Notes under the pieces: model-generated
Database searches by the model: none
Seen by the model: only the letters and a program-made list of their open reading frames with translations
What the model was told of the DNA's origin: nothing
Translations under genes and position numbers: made by a program
NCBI RefSeq assembly: GCF_963676685.1
Contig: NC_092354.1
Span: forward strand, 18,606,746 to 18,670,745
Direction of reading: 5' to 3'
Source: Mytilus edulis
Lineage: Eukaryota > Mollusca > Bivalvia > Mytilida > Mytilidae
Length of the DNA stretch: 64,000 nucleotides
In this document: piece after piece, positions 10,801-22,653 of the stretch
How the letters are laid out: every line of letters begins with the position of its first letter
How positions within the stretch are numbered: the stretch's first letter is position 1

Positions 10801-13800
10801 ACCTATGGTGAAATTTTCCCATCTTGGCCATTTGGCCCATTGGACCTTAGACCATTACCTATCATTTGCACCTAGTGGGTAAAAAAGTATTGCCGTAGGG
10901 AATTTTTGACAGACTTTTGAAAAGTTGGGGTAGGCATGTTTGACCCTTAAGACCTAAGTTCGGACCTATGGTGAAGACAAACTATGAGTTGTCCCACCTG
11001 GACCTTTTGACCCATTGGACCCTAGCCCATTACCTACCATTTCCAGCTAGTGGCTAAAAATGTATTGCCGTAGGGAATTTTTTACACTCTTTTAAAAATT
11101 GGGGTAAGGCATTTTTTTTTAATCTAACTTTGGACCCATGGTGAGGACAAACCATGAGTTGTCCCACCTGGACCTTTTGACCCATTAGACCTTAGACCAT
11201 TACCTATCATTTGCACCTAGTGGGTAAAAAAGTATTGCCGTAGGGAATTTTTGACAGACTTTTGAAAAGTTGGGGTAGGCATGTTTGACCCTTAAGACCT
11301 AAGTTCGGACCTATGGTGAAGACAAACTATGTGTTGTCCCACCTGGACCTTTTGGCCCATTGGACTCTAGCCCATTACCTACCATTTCCACCTCGTGGCT
11401 AAAAAAGTATTGCCGTAGGGAATTTTTTACACTCTTTTAAAAATTGGGGTAAGGCATTTTTTTTAAATCTAACTTTGGACCCATGGTGAGGACAAACCAT
11501 GAGTTGTCCCACCTGGACCTTTTGACCCATTAGACCTTAGACCATTACCTATCATTTGCACCTAGTGGGTAAAAAAGTATTGCCGTAGGGAATATTTGAC
11601 AGACTTTTGAAAAGTTAGGGTAGGCATGTTTGACCCTTAAGACCTAAGTTCGGACTTATGGTGAAGACAAACAATGAGTTGTCCCACCTGGACCTTTTGG
11701 CCCATTGGACCCTAGCCCGTTACCTACCATTTCCACCTAGTGGCTAAAAAAGTATTGCCGTAGGGAATTTTTTACACTCTTTTAAAAATTAGGGTAAGGC
11801 ATTTTTTTTTAAATCTAACTTTGGACCCATGGTGAGGACAAACCATGAGTTGTCCCACCTGGACCTTTTGACTCATTAGACCTTAGACCATTACCTATCA
11901 TTTGCACCTAGTGGGTAAAAAAGTATTGCCGTAGCGAATTTTTGACAGACTTTTGAAAAGTTGGGGTAGGCATGTTTGACCCTTAAGACCTAAGTTCGGA
12001 CCTATGGTGAAGACAAACTATGAGTTGTCCCACCTGGACCTTTTGGCCCATTGGACCCTAGCCCATTACCTATCATTTCCACCTAGTGGCTAAAAAAGTA
12101 TTGCCGTAGGGAATTTTTTACACTCTTTTAAAAATTGGGTTAAGGCATTTTTTTTTTAAATCTAACTTTGGACCCATGGTGAGGACAAACCATGAGTTGT
12201 CCCACCTGGACCTTTTGACCCATTGGACCCTAGCCCATTACCTACCATTTCCAGCTAGTGGCTAAAAATGTATTGCCGTAGGGAATTTTTTACACTCTTT
12301 TAAAAATTGGGGTAAGGCATTTGTTTTAATTCTAACTTTGGACCCATGGTGAGGACAAACCATGAGTTGTCCCACCTGGACCTTTTGACCCATTAGACCT
12401 TAGACCATTACCTATCATTTGCACCTAGTGGGTAAAAAAGTATTGCCGTAGCGAATTTTTGACAGACTTTTGAAAAGTTGGGGTAGGCATGTTTGACCCT
12501 TAAGACCTAAGTTCGGACCTATGGTGAAGACAAACTATGAGTTGTCCCACCTGGACCTTTTGGCCCATTGGACTCTAGCCCATTACCTACCATTTCCACC
12601 TCGTGGCTAAAAAAGTATTGCCGTAGGGAATTTTTTACACTCTTTTAAAAATTGGGGTAAGGCATTTTTTTTAAATCTAACTTTGGACCCATGGTGAGGA
12701 CAAACCATGAGTTGTCCCACCTGGACCTTTTGACCCATTAGACCTTAGACCATTACCTATCATTTGCACCTAGTGAGTAAAAAAGTATTGCCGTAGGGAA
12801 TATTTGACAGACTTTTGAAAAGTTAGGGTAGGCATGTTTGACCCTTAAGACCTAAGTTCGGACTTATGGTGAAGACAAACTATGAGTTGTCCCACCTGGA
12901 CCTTTTGGCCCATTGGACCCTAGCCCATTACCTACCATTTCCACCTAGTGGCTAAAAAAGTATTGCCGTAGGGAATTTTTTACACTCTTTTAAAAATTGG
13001 GGTAAGGCATTTTTTTTAAAATCTAACTTTGGACCCATGGTGAGGACAAACCATGAGTTGTCCCACCTGGACCTTTTGACCCATTAGACCTTAGACCATT
13101 ACCTATCATTTGCACCTAGTGGGTAAAAAAGTATTGCCGTAGGGAATTTTTGACAGACTTTTGAAAAGTTGGGGTAGGCATGTTTGACCCTTAAGACCTA
13201 AGTTCGGACCTATGGTGAAGACAAACTATGAGTTGTCCCACCTGGACCTTTTGGCCCATTGGACCCTAGCCCATTACCTATCATTTCCACCTAGTGGCTA
13301 AAAAAGTATTGCCGTAGGGAATTTTTTACACTCTTTTAAAAATTGGGGTAAGCATTTTTTTTTTTAATCTAACTTTGGACCCATGGTGAGGACAAACCAT
13401 GAGTTGTCCCACCTGGACCTTTTGACCCATTAGACCTTAGACCATTACCTATCATTTGCACCTAGTGGGTAAAAAAGTATTGCCGTAGGGAATTTTTGAC
13501 AGACTTTTGAAAAGTTGGGGTAGGCATGTTTGACCCTTAAGACCTAAGTTCGGACCTATGGTGAAGACAAACTATGAGTTGTCCCACCTGGACCTTTTGG
13601 CCCATTGGACCCTAGCCCATTACCTACCATTTCCAGCTAGTGGCTAAAAATGTATTGCCGTAGGGAATTTTTTACACTCTTTTAAAAATTGGGGTAAGGC
13701 ATTTTTTTTTAAATCTAACTTTGGACCCATGGTGAGGACAAACCATGAGTTGTCCCACCTGGACCTTTTGACCCATTAGACCTTAGACCATTAACTATCA

Positions 13801-16800
13801 TTTGCACCTAGTGGGTAAAAAAGTATTGCCGTAGGGAATTTTTGACAGACTTTTGAAAAGTTAGGGTAGGCATATTTGACCCTTAAGACCTAAGTTCGGA
13901 TTTATTGGGAAGACAAACTATGAGTTGTCCCACCTGGACCTTTTGGCCCATTGGACCCTAGCCCATTACCTACCATTTCCACCTAGTGGCTAAAAACGTA
14001 TTGCCGTAGGGAATTTTTTACACTCTTTAAAAATTGGGGTAAGGCATTTTTTTTTAAATCTAACTTTGGACCCATGGTGAGGACAAACCATGAGTTGTCC
14101 CACCTGGACCTTTTGACCCATTAGACCTTAGACCATTACCTATCATTTGCACCTAGTGGGTAAAAAAGTATTGCCGTAGCGAATTTTTGACAGACTTTTG
14201 AAAAGTTGGGGTAGGCATGTTTGACCCTTAAGACCTAAGTTCGGACCTATGGTGAAGACAAACTATGAGTTGTCCCACCTGGACCTTTTGGCCCATTGGA
14301 CTCTAGACCATTACCTATCATTTCCACCTAGTGGCTAAAAAAGTATTGCCGTAGGGATTTTTTTACACTCTTTTAAAAATTGGGGTAAGGCATTTTTTTT
14401 TTTAATCTAACTTTGGACCCATGGTGAGGACAAACCATGAGTTGTCCCACCTGGACCTTTTGACCCATTAGACCTTAGACCATTACCTATCATTTGCACC
14501 TAGTGGGTAAAAAAGTATTGCCGTAGGGAATTTTTGACAGACTTTTGAAAAGTTAGGGTAGGCATATTTGACCCTTAAGACCTAAGTTCGGATTTATGGG
14601 GAAGACAAACTATGAGTTGTCCCACCTGGACCTTTTGGCCCATTGGACCCTAGCCCATTACCTACCATTTCCACCTAGTGGCTAAAAAAGTATTGCCGTA
14701 GGGAATTTTTTACACTCTTTTAAAAATTGGGGTAAGGCATTTTTTTTAAAATCTAACTTTGGACCCATGGTGAGGACAAACCATGAGTTGTCCCACCTGG
14801 ACATTTTGACCCATTAGACCTTAGACCATTACCTATCATTTGCACCTAGTGGGTAAAAAAGTATTGCCGTAACGAATTTTTGACAGACTTTTGAAAAGTT
14901 GGGGTAGGCATGTTTGACCCTTAAGACCTAAGTTCGGACCTATGGTGAAGACAAACTATGAGTTGTCCCACCTGGACCTTTTGGCCCATTGGACCCTAGC
15001 CCATTACCTACCATTTCCACCTAGTGGCTAAAAAAGTATTGCCGTAGGGAATTTTTTACACTCTTTTAAAAATTGGGGTAAGGCATTTTTTTAAAATCTA
15101 ACTTTGGACCCATGGTAAGGACAAACCATGAGTTGTCCCACCTGGTCCTTTTGACCCATTAGACCTTAGACCATTACCTATAATTTGCACCTAGTGGGTA
15201 AAAAAAGTATTGCCGTAGGGAATATTTGACAGACTTTTGAAAAGTTAGGGTAGGCATGTTTGACCCTTAAGACCTAAGTTCGGACCTATGGTGAAGACAA
15301 ACTATGAGTTGTACCACCTGGACCCTTTGGCCCATTGGACCCTAGCCCATTACCTACCATTTCCACCTAGTGGCTAAAAAAGTATTGCCGTAGGGAATTT
15401 TTTACACTCTTTTAAAAATTGGGGTAAGGCATTTTTTTTTAAATCTAACTTTGGACCCATGGTGAGGACAAACCATGAGTTGTCCCACCTGGACCTTTTG
15501 ACCCATTAGACCTTAGACCATTACCTATCATTTGCACCTATTGGGTAAAAAAGTATTGCCGTAGGGAATATTTGACAGACTTTTGAAAAGTTGGGGTAGG
15601 CATGTTTGACCCTTAAGACCTAAGTTCGGACCTATGGTGAAGACAAACTATGAGTTGTCCCACCTGGACCTTTTGGCCCATTGAACCCTAGCCCATTACC
15701 TACCATTTCCACCTAGTGGCTAAAAAAGTATTGCCGTAGGGAATTTTTTACACTCTTTTAAAAATTGGGGTAAGGCATTTTTTTTAAATCTAACTTTGGA
15801 CCCATGGTGAGGACAAACCATGAGTTTTCCCACCTGGACCTTTTGACCCATTAGACCTTAGACCATTACCTATCATTTGCACCTAGTGGGTAAAAAAGTA
15901 TTGCCGTAGCGAATTTTTGACAGACTTTTGAAAAGTTGGGGTAGGCATGTTTGACCCTTAAGACCTAAGTTCGGACCTATGGTGAAGACAAACTATGAGT
16001 TGTCCCACCTGGACCTTTTGGCCCATTGGACCCTAGCTCATTACCTATCATTTCCAGCTAGTGGCTAAAAAAAGTATTGCCGTAGGGAATTTTTTACACT
16101 CTTTTAAAAATTGGGGTAAGGCATTTTTTTTTTTAAATCTAACTTTGGACCCATGGTGAGGACAAACCATGAGTTGTCCCACCTGGTCCTTTTGACCCAT
16201 TAGACCTTAGACCATTACCTATCATTTGCACTTAGTGGGTAAAAAAGTATTGCCGTAGCGAATTTTTGACAGACTTTTGAAAAGTTGGGGTAGGCATGTT
16301 TGACCCTTAAGACCTAAGTTCGGACCTATGGTGAAGACAAACTATGAGTTGTACCACCTGGACCCTTTGGCCCATTGGACCCTAGCCCATTACCTACCAT
16401 TTCCACCTAGTGGCTAAAAAAGTATTGCCGTAGGGAATTTTTTACACTCTTTTAAAAATTGGGGTAAGGCATTTTTTTTAAATCTAACTTTGGACCCATG
16501 GTGAGGACAAACCATGAGTTGTCCCACCTGGACCTTTTGACCCATTAGACCTTAGACCATTACCTATCATTTGCACCTAGTGGGTAAAAAAGTATTGCCG
16601 TAGGGAATTTTTGACAGACTTTTGAAAAGTTGGGGTAGGCATGTTTGACCCTTAAGACCTAAGTTCGGACCTATGGTGAAGACAAACTATGAGTTGTCCC
16701 ACCTGGAACTTTTGGCCCATTGGACCCTAGTCCATTACCTACCATTTCCACATAGTGGCTAAAAAAGTATTGCCGTAGGGAATTTTTTACACTCTTTTAA

Positions 16801-16985
16801 AAATTGGGGTAAGGCATTTTTTTTTTAATCTCACTTTGGACCCATGGTGAGGACAAACCATGAGTTGTCCCACCTAGACCTTTTGACCCATTAGACCTTA
16901 GACCATTACCTATCATTTGCACCTAGTGGGTAAAAAAGTATTGCCGTAGGGAATTTTTGACAGCTTTTAAAAGATTAGGGGTAGG
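10801..16985 (+). repeat. Left satellite array, about 172-bp monomers in 345-bp dimers
   Basis: About 36 monomers alternate between type A (GACCTAAGTTCGGACC ... CCTAGCCCATTACC ... TTTACACTC) and type B (AACTTTGGACCCATGG ... TTAGACCATTACC ... TTTGACAGAC). The A-start word recurs at 10951, 11296, 11641 and 11987, a period of 345-346. The next is at 12504, one and a half dimers on, because a chimeric monomer sits at about 12161-12333. Left-arm copies carry fixed variants (CATTAGACC, ACACTCTTTTAAA, AATCTAACTTTGG) that differ from the right arm. No open frames survive across monomers. Confidence 0.95.
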
Positions 16986-17394
16986 CCAATAGAACTTTGC
17001 AAATTGAAAGCTATGGTATGAAAAATCCATGCGCACTGGGTATGATTACCACGACTTTCGTGGACGGTAGGATTGACAGTGTCAAGATATGATTTTTAGG
17101 ACCAAAACAATTGTGTTTAATAAATTGAATTGGGGATGGTGGTTGGGGTAACCTAAATTGATCTTGTTTATTGTTGGGATGAAGACATGGATCCAATAGC
17201 GGACATGGAGTAAGTTGTTGAAAATGTCAAATCCCTGAGAGGTATTACCAAAATGAACCACCTTTGATGGTACTCCCGGTTTGGGAAAGATCAGTTGGTT
17301 GAGTTGATTGTAACAGAAGAAACCAACCTTAAATATCAGTGCTTCCGAAACCCAAGACGAGGAAGACGATTATCACCCAGGCAAAAAACTTGGG
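16986..17394 (+). other. Left core margin, no identifiable gene
   Basis: About 400 bases between the last satellite monomer and the first recognisable polymerase sequence. The last monomer degrades at 16965-16985. The plus strand around 17330-17400 (FRNPRRGRRLSPRQ) might be the start of the polymerase gene or a separate small gene, but I cannot identify it. The minus-strand open frame at 17011-17196 shows no known motif. Confidence 0.5.
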
Positions 17395-20300
17395 TTGAAA
17401 GGTATTAGCAGGCTGTCGATAGTGCATCCGCCAACGAAAGCCTTGAAAGAGGCATATACTACCTGGAAGATGACCCCCATTATTGCTATGGATGTGCAGA
17501 CTTTCCTTGACGTCTCTCATATGTCACTGGAGGAACTTATAACAATTTGGACATTGAAAGGAGCAAAAATCAATGTGGTGCTACACTGTACCTTTGTGAA
17601 TATTAATCCATCAGGTAATGCAGATGATGAGAACAAGGGATACTTTCACTCGAGATTTTCACCGAGGCCACGATCTTAGCTGAAACCCTTGATTAGATGG
17701 ACAAAAAGATCGGAGTAAAGATTGCCCAGTGAACCTCTGAAAATGTGGCTGAACATTGAAAGCAATTGTAAAACTTCAAGTCAATATTAACAAACACCGG
17801 CCGCTGGGAGGGTCACAGTACTTTGAAAGAAGGCTGTAAACAATATGAAAAAACTGATGAGGATTGTTTTAAGTGGGCCATACTTTCAGCCTTGCACCAT
17901 GACGAGGTATACCCAAAACATACAGACATGATAATACAGTACCACCGTGGCAGGAAGAGCTCAATCTGAAAAAAAGATGTAGTTCTCGGTCAGCCTTAAG
18001 GGTATTGGTAAGATTGAGAAGGTCAATTCAACCCTGACAGTCAATGTATTATAAATTAACGACAATGAAGTATACCCGCTGCGCATATTAGACGTTAGCG
18101 AACAGCGGGAGAGAGACATCAACTTGGTGCTGATAAAAAAGGTCTTGGCTGGTGTTGAGCCAGACTTCGGACCACAATTGTGAGACCCGCCTGTGCTACA
18201 GGTGCGTGAACCAGTTCATTAAAGAAGTCCTGGAGACCCACAAAGACTGTTGCGTCAACCACAAGGCGGTTAAGATCGATCTGCCCAAGCTTATTAAGGA
18301 AGGGACCTACCAGACCTTTGACAACACTCACTCGATAGGAGTCCCTTTCGTGGTGTTCGCGGAATTTTAGTGTTTAACCGAGAAGGTTGAAACCAGGATT
18401 TATTAACCACATACGAAAGCCTACCAAAAGCACATGCCTTCGTGTTTCTGCTACCCCATCAAGTGCTTTGACGACAAGGCGTATACCAAGGCACCAGTTC
18501 TGTATGTCATGCAAAAGCCGAACGAAGATGTGGCACATATCTTTGTTGAATGCCTTGAGAGAAAACAATCAAGGCCATTTACACCTGAAACTATCTTATG
18601 CAGCATATGGTCTTGACGAAAGAGGACAAGAAAACCACCAGGAGGCCACGCAGAGTTGGTTGTGTGATTGTTCGCTTGGTGAGGACAAGATGAGGGATTA
18701 CTGCCACTTTACCGCAAATACAGGGGCGCAGCACATAACCAGTGTTACCTGAAGTACAAAATGTTTATACCTGTATTTTTCACAATCTGGCCGGGTATGA
18801 TAGTTATCTGTTCATTAAGAACCTTGGATCGACACCGGGGCAGCTCACATGCATTCCCAATTCGGAGGAAAAGTACATCTCGTTTAGCAAGACATTCCAG
18901 GTGAGCGAATACAAGATGAAAGACGGGGAAATGAAACCCCTTCACCAGAGTTTGAGGTTTGGACAGTCTCAAATTTATGATTGCGAGCCTGAATGAACTC
19001 AAGTCCAACAGCAGCCTTCAAGAATGTATTTGGTAGAGGAACGTTTGATCCCGAATTGTACCGGGTGATACCCGCGGAGTCCGAAAACGGTCGGAAAATC
19101 ACACTGCGCGAGGTCATAGACAGGCGTAAGCTAGAATACATTGTGTCACACCGCGAATATTTTGAGCTGGGAAGCAGGCTTATAAAAGGGAAGAAGCTGG
19201 ACAAGAACGCACATCTGACACTCATACAGGGCTACCTTGCGCAGGAGTGCCCAACCTACATAGCTATCCTGGTACTGTCACGACACTGGTATCAACTGAC
19301 AAGCCCATTTGGATCGCTGGAGGTCAATGGCAGCACGATCAACAAGGACAATGAGCACGCCGGGTGCTCACAGAGAGTCAAGGAAGTCATAGATGGAGGT
19401 AATGATAAACCTGCTGACGCGCCGGGGAAGTCTCTTGATGAAGGTTTACTCTTGCGAAAGGGTGTGTACCCTTATGACTATGTAAATGGGTTTGAAAAAC
19501 TCCAAGAGACCGAGTTGCCACCCAGTGAAGCATTATACAATACCATCACCGGTGAGGGAGTAAGCCATGCAGACTATGAACTAATACGCGCAGCAAGTGT
19601 GTGAAAGGAGATGGATATCGCCAGCATGAGAGAGTATCATGACTTGTATCTGAAAACGGATGTACTCTTTCTGTGCGATGTGTTTGAGAACTTCAGAGAT
19701 GCAAAAGGGATTAGAGGTGGCACAGCGCAGCAAGCGCAGCGGTTTGCCAAAAGTCAACAACCCTGGCCTTATATCGAATGATTCAATGCCGACAAGCCCA
19801 CCAACTACTTGATGTATGCGGATGCTGATAACCTGTATGGATGGGATATGAGTAGCTATTAACCGATCGGTGGCTTTGAATGGATTAACACCGACGTAAC
19901 CAACCTTTGAGACCCTTGCCGTGAAGACGACTAATGATTTATATTGGAGGTAGACTTCGAATATCTCAAGGAACTTCATGACTACCACAATGGCTACTCG
20001 CTTGCCCCGGAAACTGTACAGCTGAACAAAGTAAAGAAACCTCGGAGACAAACTGAGGTATGTTGTATACTACGTCAACCTAAAACAGTACTTGCGCTCA
20101 GACTCAAGATCAGAAAACCACACGGTTATAAGTTTAAACCAGATTATATGGCTGAAGATTTATATAGATCTAACCACCGCGCTCAGAGCCGCTGCCACCA
20201 CTAACTTTGAAAAAGACTTTTTCAAGCTCATGAACAATGCGGTGTCGGAAAGACAATAGAAAATATCCGCAAAAGGGGTTGACGTCCGAATGGTTACCAA

Positions 20301-20986
20301 CGAGAAAAAAGTGATGAAGCTCGTCACCAAGCTCAATTTTGATCGCCGGGTTAACTTCAGTGAGTATCTTGCAGCCATGCACATGCGTAAGACTAAATAG
20401 AAATTTGACAAGCCAATTTACCTAGACATATCTAAGACCTTAATGGCGGACTATGTTTACAAATACCTAAAGCAAACCTACCGTGACAAGACAACCATCT
20501 GTTACACCGACAGTATCGTTTACAATGTCGAACCTCCAGATGTCTACAAAGACATTAACGAACACTGGCGGCAGAAGTTCGGCACATTCAACTATTCAAG
20601 TGACCACACTTCCGGTATCAAATGAGGTCTGAACAGGAAAATTATTGGAATGTTCAATGATGAATGAGCCGGAGTCCCCATGACTGAGTCTTGGATTGCG
20701 GTCCAAGATATACGCGCTCAAAGTTGGCAAGCGCAAAGCGAAGAGGGCTTAAGGGGCGAAGAAGTGCATCGTCAAAAATTACCTTTGAAAACTACAAGAG
20801 ATGCCTTGATAAGTACACAGTGAGCTACCGGGCTATGAATACATAATCAAAAGTCATAGGCATAAGATATATACACTTGAGTGTCACAAGAGAGCCCTAT
20901 CAGCCAACGATGACAACCGTCATATCATGCATGATGGAATTAGCACCCTTGCCCGTGGCCACTACAAAATCGTCAACCGTAAATAA
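17395..20986 (+). pseudogene. Protein-primed DNA polymerase B, Polinton type, broken
   Basis: Family-B polymerase that would replicate the element from a protein primer. Pieces occur in order across frames: CFKWAILSAL (about 17858), VYPLRI (18074), FHNLAGYDSYLFIKNLG (exonuclease motif, about 18779), SLKFMIASLNEL (about 18967), RKGVYPYDYV (about 19456), DLYLKTDVLFLCDVFENF (about 19642), ADADNLYGWDMSSY (palm motif A, about 19818), a EVDFEYLKELHD segment (about 19949), NFEKDFFKLMNNAV (about 20205) and CYTDSIVY (motif C, about 20500). The gene ends at TAA 20984-20986, followed directly by the next ATG. At least a dozen stops and several frameshifts are present. Motif C, normally Asp-Thr-Asp, has only one Asp here. 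An open stretch at 18993-19604 contains about 130 residues I cannot place in the polymerase. Confidence 0.85.
18993..19604 (+). CDS. 203-codon open stretch inside the broken polymerase gene
   Basis: This is the longest open frame in the core. Its last third (RKGVYPYDYVNGF, then TELPPSEA) is clearly DNA polymerase B. The first part, about residues 10-135 (GRGTFDPELYRVIPAES, then REVIDRRKLEYIV, then a KKLDKNAHLTLIQGYL segment), does not match any polymerase motif I know. It sits where the polymerase normally passes from the exonuclease domain to the palm. It could be a lineage-specific insertion in the polymerase, DNA captured from elsewhere, or a chance open frame in GC-rich sequence. A true start is not established. 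Confidence 0.45.
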   Translation: MNSSPTAAFKNVFGRGTFDPELYRVIPAESENGRKITLREVIDRRKLEYIVSHREYFELGSRLIKGKKLDKNAHLTLIQGYLAQECPTYIAILVLSRHWYQLTSPFGSLEVNGSTINKDNEHAGCSQRVKEVIDGGNDKPADAPGKSLDEGLLLRKGVYPYDYVNGFEKLQETELPPSEALYNTITGEGVSHADYELIRAASV

Positions 20987-20989
20987 ATG
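20982..20989 (+). promoter_or_regulatory. AATAAATG gene-junction motif (first of seven)
   Basis: The 8-mer AATAAATG spans gene starts or junctions at 20982, 21400, 22649, 24037, 24870, 26205 and 27513. It contains a polyadenylation-type hexamer and an ATG. At four sites the in-frame stop TAA of the upstream gene is directly followed by ATG. At 22649 the neighbour is divergent, so there is no upstream stop to explain it. Confidence 0.6.
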
Positions 20990-21404
20990 AGCGGCATATG
21001 GGTGCATAATTTAGTTCTCCCCTACAAACCCCTTTTAAACACTCAGCTCAAACAGGCTGTAACCACCACGAAGATTCAGTACTGTTGGGGTGCGGTCATG
21101 CCTGATACACTACTACCAATGGTCTGACACACCAAATGTGGAACCTTAACCACGACAGCTGGAAGGATCGTCTAACGCACTTGTCGTTTTGGTAAAAGCG
21201 CAGACCGACAAAATATTACATTGACTCTTATGGTTTGCCAACGCCCGACGAGATGGTAGACTATTTGTAGCCTGAGATCCTTTTCAAAACTGATGAACTT
21301 GAGACGCGAGGGGATGTGGTTTGTGGTCATTTTTGTCTGTCCGTTTTGAAGATGCTAACAATGGGAAAATCGTGGAAAATGCAATCTTTTCGCTCTATAA
21401 ATAA
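20987..21404 (+). pseudogene. Adenain-like cysteine protease, broken
   Basis: The ATG directly follows the polymerase stop (TAA|ATG). Recognisable pieces are YYIDSYGLPTPDEMVDYL (about 21212; the segment before the active-site Gln/Cys region of adenovirus-type maturation proteases) and CGHFCLSVLK (about 21323; carries the nucleophilic Cys in this family). In Polintons this enzyme is thought to process capsid proteins. Stops at 21124 and in the body (TAA/TAG at about 21195 and 21268) destroy the frame. The C-terminus ends at TAA 21402-21404, directly next to the following ATG. Confidence 0.8.
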
Positions 21405-21893
21405 ATGGATAAGTTTGGATCCCATGCAAGACAGTGCATATCCGTCTGGTGGATCGTGCATCATTTCGAAATGAACGACAATCGCATTACTAGCCTATGA
21501 TATCCCAAGGACAGCTCGGATGCTGTGACAAAACGGTAGGTGACCAAGCAGTTGAAAGATGGTATAAAAGATAACAATGAGCTAGAGGCTGCGCTAGAAG
21601 CAATCGTGAAATAGCTCTCGAGGACAAAAAAAAAACACCTTGCCGGTATCGAGAAAAAAAAGGTGGGAAAGTGTCTACCTTGCGGCACAAGAACTAGTGA
21701 CCAAAGGATGGTATATGCAAAGAACTATGTGGATCTAAGCATGGCGGTTCTAGAGAAAATCAATACCATCGAATTGAAGGTGAAGTCTTATCACACGGCG
21801 GACAGGAGACGGCGCGAATCGAATCTCATATCTGAAGAGGACCTGCGCAACTATATGATAACACAGCAGTTTTTTTCCAGTCATATGAACTAG
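21405..21893 (+). pseudogene. Small unidentified core gene, Lys/Glu-rich
   Basis: Starts MDKFGSHARQ directly after the protease stop and ends at TAG 21891-21893. It contains two or three in-frame stops and a frame change around 21640-21665. The middle part is rich in Lys, Asp and Glu and looks helical. The last 75 residues (MVYAKNYVDLSMAVLEKINT and following) also look helical. No family recognised. By position it may be a small structural or regulatory protein of the Polinton. Confidence 0.5.
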
Positions 21894-21899
21894 TCTATT

Positions 21900-22617
21900 G
21901 CACATCCGCAGCTTTGACCCAATAGTTGAACTCCGTGGGGTACCCCTCCACTTGACGTTAAGCTCTTTCATCCCTCCCCATGTTCTTCTACGCAAGATAT
22001 GTTCGATGCGGTAGGTGTTTTGACACTCATATCAACAAGGTCGGCCTCCTAGGTCTCATCCACACCACACTACTACACCGCGTTTTTGAAACGTGCCTCG
22101 AACTGGTTTGTGCAACTCATCCGCTAAATCATCGGTCCAGCGAACTTTTATTTTCTAAATACTCAGACCAAATCGAGTTTTGGTATCGATGATTGGTCCG
22201 ATGATGCTGTGGTCCATGCGTTCGCGTGTGGAAGTGTTGGCAATGGTGTTAAGCGAGGCTACCATAGCTTTGCCACAGATGGGGTAACGGGCGGTTTTAT
22301 CCTTGTCCTAGGCATAACAGAGATCGTGGTGATATGCAGCCTGGTAAACTCGATTAATGTGGTTTGACCGAGCTTTCTGGGTGCAGGCGCTTGCTAAGTT
22401 TAATCTCTGGCCCGGTAAAGTTGTTTCCGGGTAGACGCATTTCCATGGGTGATCGGTTGATTACTAGTAGTTTGTCCATGAACCCTGCACCAGTTGCAGC
22501 AACAAACTGAGACTTCATGGCACCGCATACCTTACAATTTCCAACTTTAATCCGTCGCCTGTTCGATTCCTGGTCATTACCTCGCTGGGGTTAACTATGT
22601 CCGTCTTCCAATGACAT
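21900..22617 (-). pseudogene. PLA2-like protein running into a truncated integrase
   Basis: Minus strand, starting at ATG 22617, with a stop eight codons later. The next part has a VGNCKVCG cysteine pair, GAGFMDKLL, then FTGPEIKLSKRLHPE and NRVYQAAYHHDLCYA (about 22350). The His-Asp dyad and preceding Gly-rich loop fit the phospholipase A2-like domain related to parvovirus capsid N-termini. After a frameshift it continues WTDDLADELHKPVRG and ends in EADLVDM (about 22045), which resembles the start of the retroviral-type integrase core with its first catalytic Asp. The Trp codon before EADLVDM appears mutated to TAG. The other two catalytic acidic residues are absent: sequence stops making sense at about 21900, tail-to-tail with the plus-strand gene. 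Confidence 0.7.
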
Positions 22618-22653
22618 AGCAAGCATAAGTTCATCGCTATTTTATTCAAATAA

